From Tenacibaculum sp. M341 (lineage in GTDB: Bacteria > Bacteroidota > Bacteroidia > Flavobacteriales > Flavobacteriaceae): 61,324 nt of DNA. Positions 35,132 through 43,099 of this stretch are shown here, one piece after another. The DNA lies in the NCBI RefSeq assembly GCF_004337695.1, contig NZ_SJXJ01000024.1, positions 1-61,324 on the forward strand, in the 5' to 3' direction. The first letter of the stretch is position 1; the number at the start of each line of letters is the position of its first letter. Below the pieces are notes generated by a model. That model was given only the letters and a program-made list of their open reading frames with translations. It searched no databases and was not told the DNA's origin. The position numbers and the translations under genes were made by a program.

Positions 35132-35171
35132 GAAGTTAAATAAAGTGTTTTATTACACTTTATTTAACTTC
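35132..35171. terminator. Bidirectional terminator between cydB and the oxygenase-like operon
   Basis: A perfect 16-bp stem (GAAGTTAAATAAAGTG, 35132-35147, with its complement at 35156-35171) and an 8-base AT loop. The right arm contains the stop codon of the minus-strand lipoprotein gene at 35160-35162, so the terminator lies partly inside that gene. Confidence 0.8.
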
Positions 35172-35921
35172 AAATTTTTCTTTAAAAGGTATATCAAACT
35201 CTCCTGCTCTATCGTATATTTTTACCTTACCTTTAATTTCATATTTCCCTTGACTTAGAGAATCTAATAAAATATTAGAAAAGGTATAATCTTTGACCAA
35301 TTCATAATTAATTTCTCTTTGTTTGCCTTCAAAAAGTATTTGATCTACTTTAACAACTCTTTTACTTGGTAATTGTTGAATTATATCTGATGATAAGTTA
35401 ATTTGAACTTTATTATTATTTCTCACAACATCAGTATCAACACTATCTAACTTTCTAAAACCGCCAATCGCAAATCTTTCTCTACTTGCGTATTCAAAAG
35501 CATAAGACATAGACATTACCAACTTATTCTTCATTATATTTAATTGAAAAGAATCATTGTAACTCTTCTCGTTAAATAATTCATGTATGAAAAACTCTTC
35601 ATTATTATCTACAATTCCTTTTAATTTGTTCAAAATTTCATTTCCTCTATGTATTAAATCTTTTACATTAGAAGTCTTGTTTAAAGTAGCTATATCTATT
35701 TCAGATATTAATTGTTTATACATTATATCTAAAATATCTAGCTTTTCGTTTTTCACATAAGATTGTTCAGAGGATTTAACATAATAAATCTCCTTAAAAT
35801 GGTTTAATGCTCTTTCATTAAAATCAAAATTCGTTTTCAAAAAAGCATTCATCTCTTCTTCTTTTTTTGAACAAGAAACGATGGTTACTATGAATAAAAA
35901 GAGGGTGAATATTTTTTTCAT
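35160..35921 (-). CDS. Lipoprotein, unrecognised
   Basis: A 253-residue protein. Lipobox IVSCSK near residue 17, then a charged EEE stretch and a helical domain to about 170, ending in a beta-rich region (YELVKDYTFSNILLD; GKYEIKGKVKIYDRAGEFDI). It is the last gene of a four-gene minus-strand operon and starts 1 bp from the end of the smaller oxygenase-like gene. It is probably envelope-located, unlike its cytosolic partners. I recognise no family. Confidence 0.6.
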   Translation of the reverse strand: MKKIFTLFLFIVTIVSCSKKEEEMNAFLKTNFDFNERALNHFKEIYYVKSSEQSYVKNEKLDILDIMYKQLISEIDIATLNKTSNVKDLIHRGNEILNKLKGIVDNNEEFFIHELFNEKSYNDSFQLNIMKNKLVMSMSYAFEYASRERFAIGGFRKLDSVDTDVVRNNNKVQINLSSDIIQQLPSKRVVKVDQILFEGKQREINYELVKDYTFSNILLDSLSQGKYEIKGKVKIYDRAGEFDIPFKEKFEVK

Positions 35922-35922
35922 T

Positions 35923-36714
35923 TTACATCTTTTTCACAACAGGAAACATCAAATCTCCTTCGCTTATCGTATAATTTAAGTCAGGGTATTCAAAATTTAA
36001 AGACCTGTTTTCTTCTCCTCTAAGTTGAAAAAAAGTTCGCCTTTCTTCCTCAGTTGCTAATTTTAACAATGTTCCATTTTCAAAGTAAGCCGCTTCATTT
36101 TTAATATTTATAAACGTTTTTGACTTTCTAAACGTTACCCCTAACCATCTGTTTTGATAATTGGTATGTGAAGAATCTAGAACTATTTTATGATAGTATT
36201 TTTTATTTGTTGCAACAGAAAAAAGAACCACAGAATTGTGCGATAACAACATCTCTGATTCTTCTCCTGTTATTTTATCCTGAATTTTTAATTTCCTGAT
36301 AGTATGCTCGTTTAAATCTTCAGGATTTTCATAACATGAAAAAAGAGCTACATACGATTGTGCATCTAAATCTAAACTTTGATCAGAATGGTATTTCATC
36401 TTTCTGTAATTACTTTCATAAAGCTCTATTAATGCATTATTAAAATCTAATTGAGAAAACTCTAAATCGTTTGCTCTCAAAAAGTTATTAATATCCGCTA
36501 TCAATTGATGATGTATTTCAGAAAACTGCACCGCAGGTATATCAAAAGCAGAAGTTGTTCTAACCATTGGAATTCCTTTCTCAGAAACACATACCAAATG
36601 ATTCCCAAATCTACCTTTTCCTGTTTTTTTGAAAGTAACAGTGTTAGATAATTCTTCGAATAAGTTCTTTTTTAATGGAAGTTCAATTTTAAAAAAACCA
36701 GCTATTTTCATCAA
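35923..36714 (-). CDS. 2-oxoglutarate/Fe(II) oxygenase-like protein, smaller paralog
   Basis: A 263-residue cytosolic protein. An apparent facial triad is visible: His109-x-Asp111 (KMKYHSDQSLDLD) and His175 (YYHKIVLD), with Arg189 or Arg196 (NRWLGVTFRKSKTF) placed to bind 2-oxoglutarate, in AlkB-like order. It shares with the next gene a C-terminal module (FENG-x-LLKL-x-TEEE, then SEGDLMFPV). The substrate is unknown: a protein, nucleic acid or small molecule is possible. No homolog family name comes to mind. Confidence 0.6.
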   Translation of the reverse strand: MMKIAGFFKIELPLKKNLFEELSNTVTFKKTGKGRFGNHLVCVSEKGIPMVRTTSAFDIPAVQFSEIHHQLIADINNFLRANDLEFSQLDFNNALIELYESNYRKMKYHSDQSLDLDAQSYVALFSCYENPEDLNEHTIRKLKIQDKITGEESEMLLSHNSVVLFSVATNKKYYHKIVLDSSHTNYQNRWLGVTFRKSKTFINIKNEAAYFENGTLLKLATEEERRTFFQLRGEENRSLNFEYPDLNYTISEGDLMFPVVKKM

Positions 36715-36719
36715 TAAAT

Positions 36720-37925
36720 CTAAAAAACTGGCTTCTTATAATCTCCAGAATTCATACTAAAATGAACTTTGTCATATGCAACCATATCGGCAGTTACATT
36801 CTCTTTATAATAAGAATCTCTAAGACTATTCATTGTTTCTTCTGTCATTTCTTCCAATTTAATCAACGCTCCATTCTCCTCTATAAAAGTTTGATTATTC
36901 TTGTAAACAGCATTTAAATTAGAACATCGAGCAACATATCCCATTCTTACTGGTATACGCTCAATATTTAATGTAGAAGGTCTAATTTCATGTGTATACA
37001 ACCTGTTAGTAGAAAGTGGAATTAAAAAAATTGAATTTGGATACAAGGTAATTGTAAATTCCTTTTTTAAAGAATCGTCACTAACATTACTTTTCAACTT
37101 AAAATGTAATTTAGTTAAACCACTTGTAGTTTTATAACACCAATCAAATCTGTCTGTTTTAGAAGGAAGCAGCTCTTTTGTATCTAACTGATCATAAAAC
37201 GTACAAAAAGCAATAATTCCTTCTTCAGGCATATCTTTTGTTTTATCGGAATGCGCTTTAATTCTAGCTTTTGCTTCTTTTACTCCATCTGGCTTTTTCT
37301 TATTTAAATATATCTGTGCCAGCACATGATTCATTTTTACAGGTGCTTCAAATGAATATTTTACAATATCATTTAACGCATTTATAACTGTTTTATCTGT
37401 TTCTCTAAAATTTTCTGACGGACCTGTTAAATTACTAGAACACCTTAACAAATTAAAGTTCAATACTTCTTCTTTATCTAAGTTTTCTTCTTTAAAAACC
37501 TCTGTAATATACACTCCTTTTCTAAGCGCTATAGAATTTTTGTTTGACTCTGTTAGTTCTTGAAAATCATGCTCAGACTCAATTCTATTAAAGAAATCAT
37601 CACCATCAAACAACTTTCTTATAAAAACTCCCGAATCATTTACAACAACTGGTACTGCACCAGATCCTATTACATTACAATTTTCATGCGCTAATAATTG
37701 CACATAATTTTCAGACAGATCTTCAATTAAATAAAAAAATCCGTCTAGCTCATTTACTTCCTCTAAATTTCCACAAATGTAGACTCTTTTATCAGTATAA
37801 ACATCAGGTATAATGTCTACAATTTGTCCGCAAAAATTTTCTTTTAAATAGCTTAATTCTTCTGATTGATTATGATTTCCTAATACAATCAATACACTTT
37901 TACTTTTAGTAATTTTGTTTTCCAT
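36720..37925 (-). CDS. 2-oxoglutarate/Fe(II) oxygenase-like protein, larger paralog
   Basis: A 401-residue cytosolic protein. Residues 150-340 carry an oxygenase-like core: His225-x-Asp227 (RIKAHSDKTKDMPEEG), His312 (NRLYTHEIRPS), and Arg327 or Arg333 (PVRMGYVARCSNL). The N-terminal 140 residues are an extra domain not in the smaller paralog. The C-terminal module (IEENGALIKLEEMTEE, ending SMNSGDYKKPVF) matches the paralog's. It lies 5 bp upstream of the smaller gene and 3 bp after the FG-GAP gene. The reaction is unknown. Confidence 0.6.
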   Translation of the reverse strand: MENKITKSKSVLIVLGNHNQSEELSYLKENFCGQIVDIIPDVYTDKRVYICGNLEEVNELDGFFYLIEDLSENYVQLLAHENCNVIGSGAVPVVVNDSGVFIRKLFDGDDFFNRIESEHDFQELTESNKNSIALRKGVYITEVFKEENLDKEEVLNFNLLRCSSNLTGPSENFRETDKTVINALNDIVKYSFEAPVKMNHVLAQIYLNKKKPDGVKEAKARIKAHSDKTKDMPEEGIIAFCTFYDQLDTKELLPSKTDRFDWCYKTTSGLTKLHFKLKSNVSDDSLKKEFTITLYPNSIFLIPLSTNRLYTHEIRPSTLNIERIPVRMGYVARCSNLNAVYKNNQTFIEENGALIKLEEMTEETMNSLRDSYYKENVTADMVAYDKVHFSMNSGDYKKPVF

Positions 37926-37928
37926 TTT

Positions 37929-39161
37929 CTATTTCACTTTATTAAAATATAACATTGTTCTTGGCACATCTCCGTCTTTAAAACCTGTTATTAATACATC
38001 ATTATCGCCGTCTCCATCAATATCTGTAGCTCTAATGGTTGCTTGTCTTAAAAACTGAAAAGCATTTTGTCTAAATAATTTAAATGTTCCGTTATGATTT
38101 ACATAAATATCTACAGCATCAACAGATTCGTTTGGTCTTTTTAAGTTCCTTCTACTTCCCATAATAATTAAATCCTTATCTCCATCACTATCTAAATCAA
38201 CAAAGCAAGAACTACCTAAATTATATTTATGAATATTTGAAGGAACCTCAGTAAAAGAATTGTCTTCTTTACTTATATAAAAGAAAGAGTTTTTTGCGCC
38301 TTTATTACCTGTAACTTCTTCTAAACTATTTCCTATGTTACTCATAAAAACATCCTCTTTCTCATCTCCATTTAAATCTACTAACTCAATAATACCCTGA
38401 TACGTATTTCTAAATGTATGTGGTACTGAACTAAACCTTCCTAATTTATTTTGATACACTTTTGTGGTGAATTCATAATTTTCATCTTCACCTTGAACTA
38501 AAATATCATCATCACCATCTTTATCAATATCAAAAGGCACTATACCATAAGCAAAAGCCTTTTCAATACCACGCAATTTACTTTTCATTAAAAAATCGCC
38601 ACGCTTATTATTAAAGTAGATTTCTACATTATTATCCTTTTCAATAACCAAATCAATATGCTTATCATTATTTGCATTAATAAAACCAGCATAAGTAGGA
38701 TATGAATAACTGTCTAATGGATGAATTGTCTTGATTTTTTTAAAAACACCTTTATCGTTTTTATAAATAACAACTCCAAATTTTGCACCTCTTTTTAAAT
38801 CTTGTCCAGTAATCACTAAATCTAAATCGCCATCATTATCCATGTCAGCAATATCCATACTTCCATACTCTACTCCCATAAAAGTAGATCTTTTATCTAC
38901 TGAAAAATTTCCTTTTCCATCATTGTTATAGAGTAATGTATGTGTTTTAGATCCGTTTAACACTTGATCATTATAACCACCAATCAATAAATCTTGATCG
39001 CCATCATTATCATAATCAAAAAACAGATTATCAGCACTTCCAACCTGAACAATCTTTGTTTCTTTTAACTCGAAAACGTATTTTCCTTTTTTTGACTTAT
39101 TGCTTTGGGCTGGGGAAAAAGCAATCATCAATACGAATAATAGGGTAATTGTACCTCTCAT
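37929..39161 (-). CDS. Secreted FG-GAP/VCBS repeat protein
   Basis: About 410 residues. Signal peptide MRGTITLLFVLMIAFSPAQS. The mature chain is a series of calcium-binding loops of the DxDxDGDxD type (DYDNDGDQD, DMDNDGDLD, DIDKDGDDD, DLDSDGDKD, DIDGDGDND), giving a seven-bladed integrin-like propeller. I place the start at 39161: the ATG there is conserved in the duplicate at 42516-42589. It is the first gene of a four-gene operon. It may bind polysaccharide or protein outside the cell. Confidence 0.85.
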   Translation of the reverse strand: MRGTITLLFVLMIAFSPAQSNKSKKGKYVFELKETKIVQVGSADNLFFDYDNDGDQDLLIGGYNDQVLNGSKTHTLLYNNDGKGNFSVDKRSTFMGVEYGSMDIADMDNDGDLDLVITGQDLKRGAKFGVVIYKNDKGVFKKIKTIHPLDSYSYPTYAGFINANNDKHIDLVIEKDNNVEIYFNNKRGDFLMKSKLRGIEKAFAYGIVPFDIDKDGDDDILVQGEDENYEFTTKVYQNKLGRFSSVPHTFRNTYQGIIELVDLNGDEKEDVFMSNIGNSLEEVTGNKGAKNSFFYISKEDNSFTEVPSNIHKYNLGSSCFVDLDSDGDKDLIIMGSRRNLKRPNESVDAVDIYVNHNGTFKLFRQNAFQFLRQATIRATDIDGDGDNDVLITGFKDGDVPRTMLYFNKVK

Positions 39162-39220
39162 GAATTCTCTTTTTACTTTACCCAATAAAACTAAGCTAAT
39201 TTATGTAGTAATACAACTAT
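39147..39220. repeat. 74-bp repeat, copy 1 (promoter and start of FG-GAP gene)
   Basis: Ungapped match to 42516-42589, 65 of 74 bases identical. It covers the first five codons of the FG-GAP gene (minus strand) and 59 bp upstream, so it probably includes the promoter. The end TTATGTAGTAATACAACTAT is identical in both copies. Confidence 0.8.
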
Positions 39221-39579
39221 CGAAAAGATAAGACTTATCTAATAGCTAACATTGAGGAATTAGTATTCGATTTTTTAATTTAAAAAGAGTAAAATTCTTT
39301 TTAAAACTACTAACAGTTTTTTAATAGAGAAAAGTAAGTCAAAACGTGTATTCTGAATACTAAATCACTCTGTACTATCAATATAAATATTTATTTACTC
39401 TAAAGCCTTAAAGCTCCTTTTATTCTAAAAAGTTAAACTAATTCCGCTTTAGAGTACCAAACATCTATAAGGTAATATTGACTTACTACAGGTTAACATT
39501 AATCTAATCAACATCTTTAACCTTTTCATATCATTGACAAATAAAAATTTAAACTAATATTAATCTTAAATTTAAAATT
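39186..39579. promoter_or_regulatory. Divergent intergenic region, 39186-39579
   Basis: A 394-bp region between the minus-strand operon and the large beta-helix gene. It contains the 74-bp repeat's outer part and a perfect palindrome GTATTCTGAATAC at 39348-39360, a possible operator. Otherwise AT-rich, with no gene. Confidence 0.4.
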
Positions 39580-42366
39580 ATGTTCCCTAACTCAATTTTA
39601 ACATTTGTGTTTATTTTATTTACTTTTAATTTAAATGCAAAAGACTACTATGTTTCCTCAAAAACAGGAAATGACTCAAACCCTGGAACTTTAAACAACC
39701 CCTTTAGAACAATACAAAAAGCGGCAGACATAATGAACTCTGGCGATGTTTGTATTATAAGAGGAGGTGTTTATTATGAAAAAGTTATTGTAAAAGATAA
39801 TAACGTAATCTTTAAAAATTATAACAATGAAAAAGTAATTGTGTCTGGTGCTAGTCCGATAAAAAATTGGATTGCTAGTAAACAAGGGCCAGGAATATAT
39901 GAGGCTCCTTTTAGCGGTAGAGAAACTCAGTTTTCTATGTTATTTCTTAATAACAAACGTCAGAAAATGGCAAGATGGCCTAACAACACTACTGATGAAA
40001 TGATGAATCCTAGAAATAAACAAACTGGATATGAAGCTTGTGAAGCTTTTCCAGGACTTAAAGGACGAAAAAGAAAAAAAGTTGTGTTTCCAAATCTATC
40101 TGGTTTTCCAAGAGATCATTTTAAAGGAGGAGTATTTAGAGGTATTACTGGTAAAAAATGGATGAACCCAATGGGTACAATTGTTTCTTCTAATGGAAAA
40201 GAGCTTCAAGTAGATGCAATTACAAAAGAATGGGTAAATGCGCAACCAGTTGTTACTGATGATACAGGATATGGTTACATATTTCATTTAAACGCATTAG
40301 ATATGGAAGGTGAATGGTTTGAAAGTAATAACAAAATTTATTTTAAACCTCCAGGTGGTAGAAATCCAAATAATATGAATATTACTGCTAAAAAGAGAAA
40401 GTTTGCCTTTGATTTAACAAACAGAAGTTCAGTAACTATTCAAGGAATTAATATACATGCGGCATCTTTAGAAATGGTAAATACAAATAGCTGTAAAATA
40501 TTAAAATCGTCAGTTCAATACTTATGGCCTTTTTTTACTAGAACAGGATATGCTGTTTCTAAAAGAGAACAAGGCGGTATTTTTATAGAAGGTAGTAATA
40601 ACCTTTTTAAAGATAGTTATATAGCACATAGCTGGGGACATGGTATTTTTGTTAACAAAGGAAGAAATAATAAAATTGAAAATTGTAGACTCGAAGACTT
40701 AGGATGGATTGGTCAGTTTACATCTTCTATACAAAACTTTGGAGATAATACTATTGTAACTAGAAGTACTTTAGGTTCAACAGGTAGGTTTCATATTCGT
40801 ACTAATGGCAGCATGAAAGTAACACATAATGATATTTATGATTGTATGAAAATGGGGCAAGATGCAGGCTCTATTCAAGCTACTAATGGAGGTGACTGGG
40901 GTAATGTTCTAGACTTAAAAGGTTCTGAATTTGCTTATAATTTAATTCACGATAGCACTACTCTTCCATGGAGAAGAAACAAACAATTTGTTTTAGCTTT
41001 TTATTTAGAAGGATGTTCTAATTATACAGTACACCATAATATTGTTTACAATTTTAAAACAGACATAGACCCAGAAGGTACATTTGTATATTTAGGTCCG
41101 CGTTTTACGCATGTTGAAAATGCATATTATTATAATAACACTATGTTTAATTGTGATAGAGGTGTTACTGCTTGGCAAAGAATAGGAAATGAAGGTACAG
41201 GTAGGTTTACTAATGTAAGAATGTGGAATAATCTTTTAGATGCTGGTGCTAAAGACTCTGAAAATACTCCTGGAGCAGGCATTCTCAGATCTATTAACAA
41301 GCAAAATGAAATAAGATATGCACATAACCAAGCAAATAATATTTTTGTTGATCCATCAAAAGGAAACTTTAGCCTTAAGCCTGGTAGTTCTCCAATAAAT
41401 AAAGGAAGAAACATTTTTGGAATTACTGAAGGTCACGTAGGTTCTGCACCTGATGTTGGTGCTGTTGAATTTGGTAAAAACTTTCCTAAAGCTGGAGCTA
41501 ATTTTAATTCGAATGCTTTTAATTTAGATACTACTCCTAATACAGGAGGAAATAATAATCCACCAAGTTTAGCGATCACATATCCTAAAAATAATCAGAA
41601 ATATACATTAGGACAAAATGTATATATGTTAGCAAACCCTTCTGATAGCGATGGAAGCATTTCGAAAGTTGAATTTTACGATGGCGCACAGTTATTGCAT
41701 AGTAGAACTACTGCTCCTTATGAATTTCCATACAGAACTGCTCCAGCAGGAAACAGAACTATTAGAATTGTTGCTTTTGATGATAAAGGAAAAACAACTG
41801 AAAAGTCAGTGAGAATTCTTGTAGAAAATAATAATATTCCACCTAGTTTAACTATTACATTCCCTAAAAATAATCAGAAATATGCACTAGGACAAAATGT
41901 ATATATGTTAGCAAACCCTTCTGATAGTGATGGAAGTATTTCGAAAGTTGAATTTTACGATGGCGCACAATTAATTCATAGTAGAACTGTTGCTCCTTAC
42001 GCATTTTCATATAGAACCGCTCCGGCAGGAAATAGAACAATTAAAATTGTAGCTTTTGACAATCAAGGAAAAACAACTGAAAAGTCGGTGAGAATCCTTG
42101 TAGGTAACAACAACTTTTTCCGTTCATCTTCTATTACAAACAATAAGAAAGATGATCTTGAACTTGTTGTTTATCCTAATCCTGCAGATAATGAAATTTA
42201 TATTTCTAAATTACAATCTAACCACATAACTTGGAAGTTAGTCAACGTTCTTTCAGAAGAGTTATTATCTGGTAATACAGAGAAAATTGATATTTCAACC
42301 TTACCTTCAGGCACATACTATTTAATTTTATCTAACGGTTTAAAATCAACAATTATTAAAAAATAA
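39580..42366 (+). CDS. T9SS-secreted beta-helix protein with two Ig-like repeats
   Basis: A 928-residue protein. Signal peptide residues 1-20. Then YYVSSKTGNDSNPGTLNNPF and RTIQKAAD, the usual start of right-handed beta-helix polysaccharide enzymes, with helix coils to about 640. Two Ig-like domains (about 660-752 and 753-845) are followed by a type A T9SS sorting domain (VYPNPADNEIYISKL; GTYYLILSNG; STIIKK). A lyase or hydrolase on a marine polysaccharide is plausible, but the catalytic residues are not identified. It has its own terminator. Confidence 0.85.
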   Translation: MFPNSILTFVFILFTFNLNAKDYYVSSKTGNDSNPGTLNNPFRTIQKAADIMNSGDVCIIRGGVYYEKVIVKDNNVIFKNYNNEKVIVSGASPIKNWIASKQGPGIYEAPFSGRETQFSMLFLNNKRQKMARWPNNTTDEMMNPRNKQTGYEACEAFPGLKGRKRKKVVFPNLSGFPRDHFKGGVFRGITGKKWMNPMGTIVSSNGKELQVDAITKEWVNAQPVVTDDTGYGYIFHLNALDMEGEWFESNNKIYFKPPGGRNPNNMNITAKKRKFAFDLTNRSSVTIQGINIHAASLEMVNTNSCKILKSSVQYLWPFFTRTGYAVSKREQGGIFIEGSNNLFKDSYIAHSWGHGIFVNKGRNNKIENCRLEDLGWIGQFTSSIQNFGDNTIVTRSTLGSTGRFHIRTNGSMKVTHNDIYDCMKMGQDAGSIQATNGGDWGNVLDLKGSEFAYNLIHDSTTLPWRRNKQFVLAFYLEGCSNYTVHHNIVYNFKTDIDPEGTFVYLGPRFTHVENAYYYNNTMFNCDRGVTAWQRIGNEGTGRFTNVRMWNNLLDAGAKDSENTPGAGILRSINKQNEIRYAHNQANNIFVDPSKGNFSLKPGSSPINKGRNIFGITEGHVGSAPDVGAVEFGKNFPKAGANFNSNAFNLDTTPNTGGNNNPPSLAITYPKNNQKYTLGQNVYMLANPSDSDGSISKVEFYDGAQLLHSRTTAPYEFPYRTAPAGNRTIRIVAFDDKGKTTEKSVRILVENNNIPPSLTITFPKNNQKYALGQNVYMLANPSDSDGSISKVEFYDGAQLIHSRTVAPYAFSYRTAPAGNRTIKIVAFDNQGKTTEKSVRILVGNNNFFRSSSITNNKKDDLELVVYPNPADNEIYISKLQSNHITWKLVNVLSEELLSGNTEKIDISTLPSGTYYLILSNGLKSTIIKK
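41560..42117 (+). repeat. Two tandem Ig-like units of 279 bp
   Basis: Units start at 41560 and 41839 (279 bp, 93 residues). Long DNA runs are identical, for example the ANPSDSDGSISKVEFYDGAQ codons. This shows a recent in-frame duplication within the beta-helix protein gene. Confidence 0.8.
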
Positions 42367-42385
42367 GAATTTAAAAAATCAAAAA

Positions 42386-42417
42386 AGACTAACCTTAATT
42401 GGTTGGTCTTTTTTTAT
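42386..42417 (+). terminator. Terminator after the beta-helix gene
   Basis: Stem AAGACTAACC / GGTTGGTCTT (one G-T pair) with a short loop and seven T. Confidence 0.75.
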
Positions 42418-42515
42418 AAAAATAAAACACGTAGCAATACTAAAAACTATTTCATTCTTCATAAACCAGTTAGTTGAATATCTTAATCTACTTCATTATT
42501 AATATTTACAGGTTC

Positions 42516-42589
42516 AATTGTACTTTTCATAAACTCTCTTTTTACTTTCTCAAATAAAACTCAGCTTATTTATGTAGTAATACAACTAT
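42516..42589. repeat. 74-bp repeat, copy 2 (orphan promoter and start)
   Basis: Matches 39147-39220 (65/74). The minus-strand ATG is conserved at 42528-42530 but the frame stops after 15 codons, so no FG-GAP gene follows. It is a remnant of a duplicated or deleted paralog; the large beta-helix gene sits between the two copies. Confidence 0.8.
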
Positions 42590-42900
42590 GTTTTTTAGAG
42601 GAAAGAAATGGGCTTCTGTAATTTTAGATATGAGATATTAAAAGTAGAGTTTTGCTTGAAGTCTGAAGTTAGAAGCTTGAAGTTGATTATTAATATAGTT
42701 GCTAAAAGAATACTTAATTGACTTTATATACAAGGTTTTTAGAAGAAAGAAACGAGAAAAAAGAAATGAGACATCTGTAATTTTAAATTAAAAGATATTA
42801 TAATAAAGCTGTTGAAATCTGCTTACTAAAACATTGCATACTGCTCACTAAAAAAACAAGTGTTTTAGCTTCAAACTAATATATTCAAAATAATTCGCTT
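42590..42900. repeat. Region of degenerate 7-bp repeats upstream of nirB
   Basis: Three patches with 7-base periodicity: TGAAGTC TGAAGTT AGAAGCT TGAAGTT near 42658-42690, an AGAAACG/AGAAATG-type patch near 42735-42775, and a CTGCTTA/ACTGCTC-type patch near 42820-42855. No gene. The remaining sequence is AT-rich. Confidence 0.55.
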
Positions 42901-42927
42901 TAAATTTTATTGAAAAACAAAAATAAC

Positions 42928-42982
42928 TACGTAATTTTTATTAAGTATTACAGATAAAATTACGTATTAATACTTATTTTTG
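42928..42982 (+). promoter_or_regulatory. nirB promoter with interleaved dyads
   Basis: The -7 element TATTTTTG is at 42975-42982, 117 bp before nirB. Just upstream are ACGTAATT (42929-42936) with its complement AATTACGT (42958-42965), and AAGTATTA (42943-42950) with its complement TAATACTT (42968-42975). Two TACGTA cores are 33 bp apart, about three helical turns. This is a likely operator for the NarL-like regulator encoded downstream, or for a Crp/Fnr protein. Confidence 0.5.
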
Positions 42983-43099
42983 TTTCTATGACAGCGTAAT
43001 TATTTATTATCCAAACATTTCAACTAACTGATTTTTCACCAGTAAAGTTTATCTGATTTAATATTAAAAAATAATTACACAAACTAAACAACGTGTATT

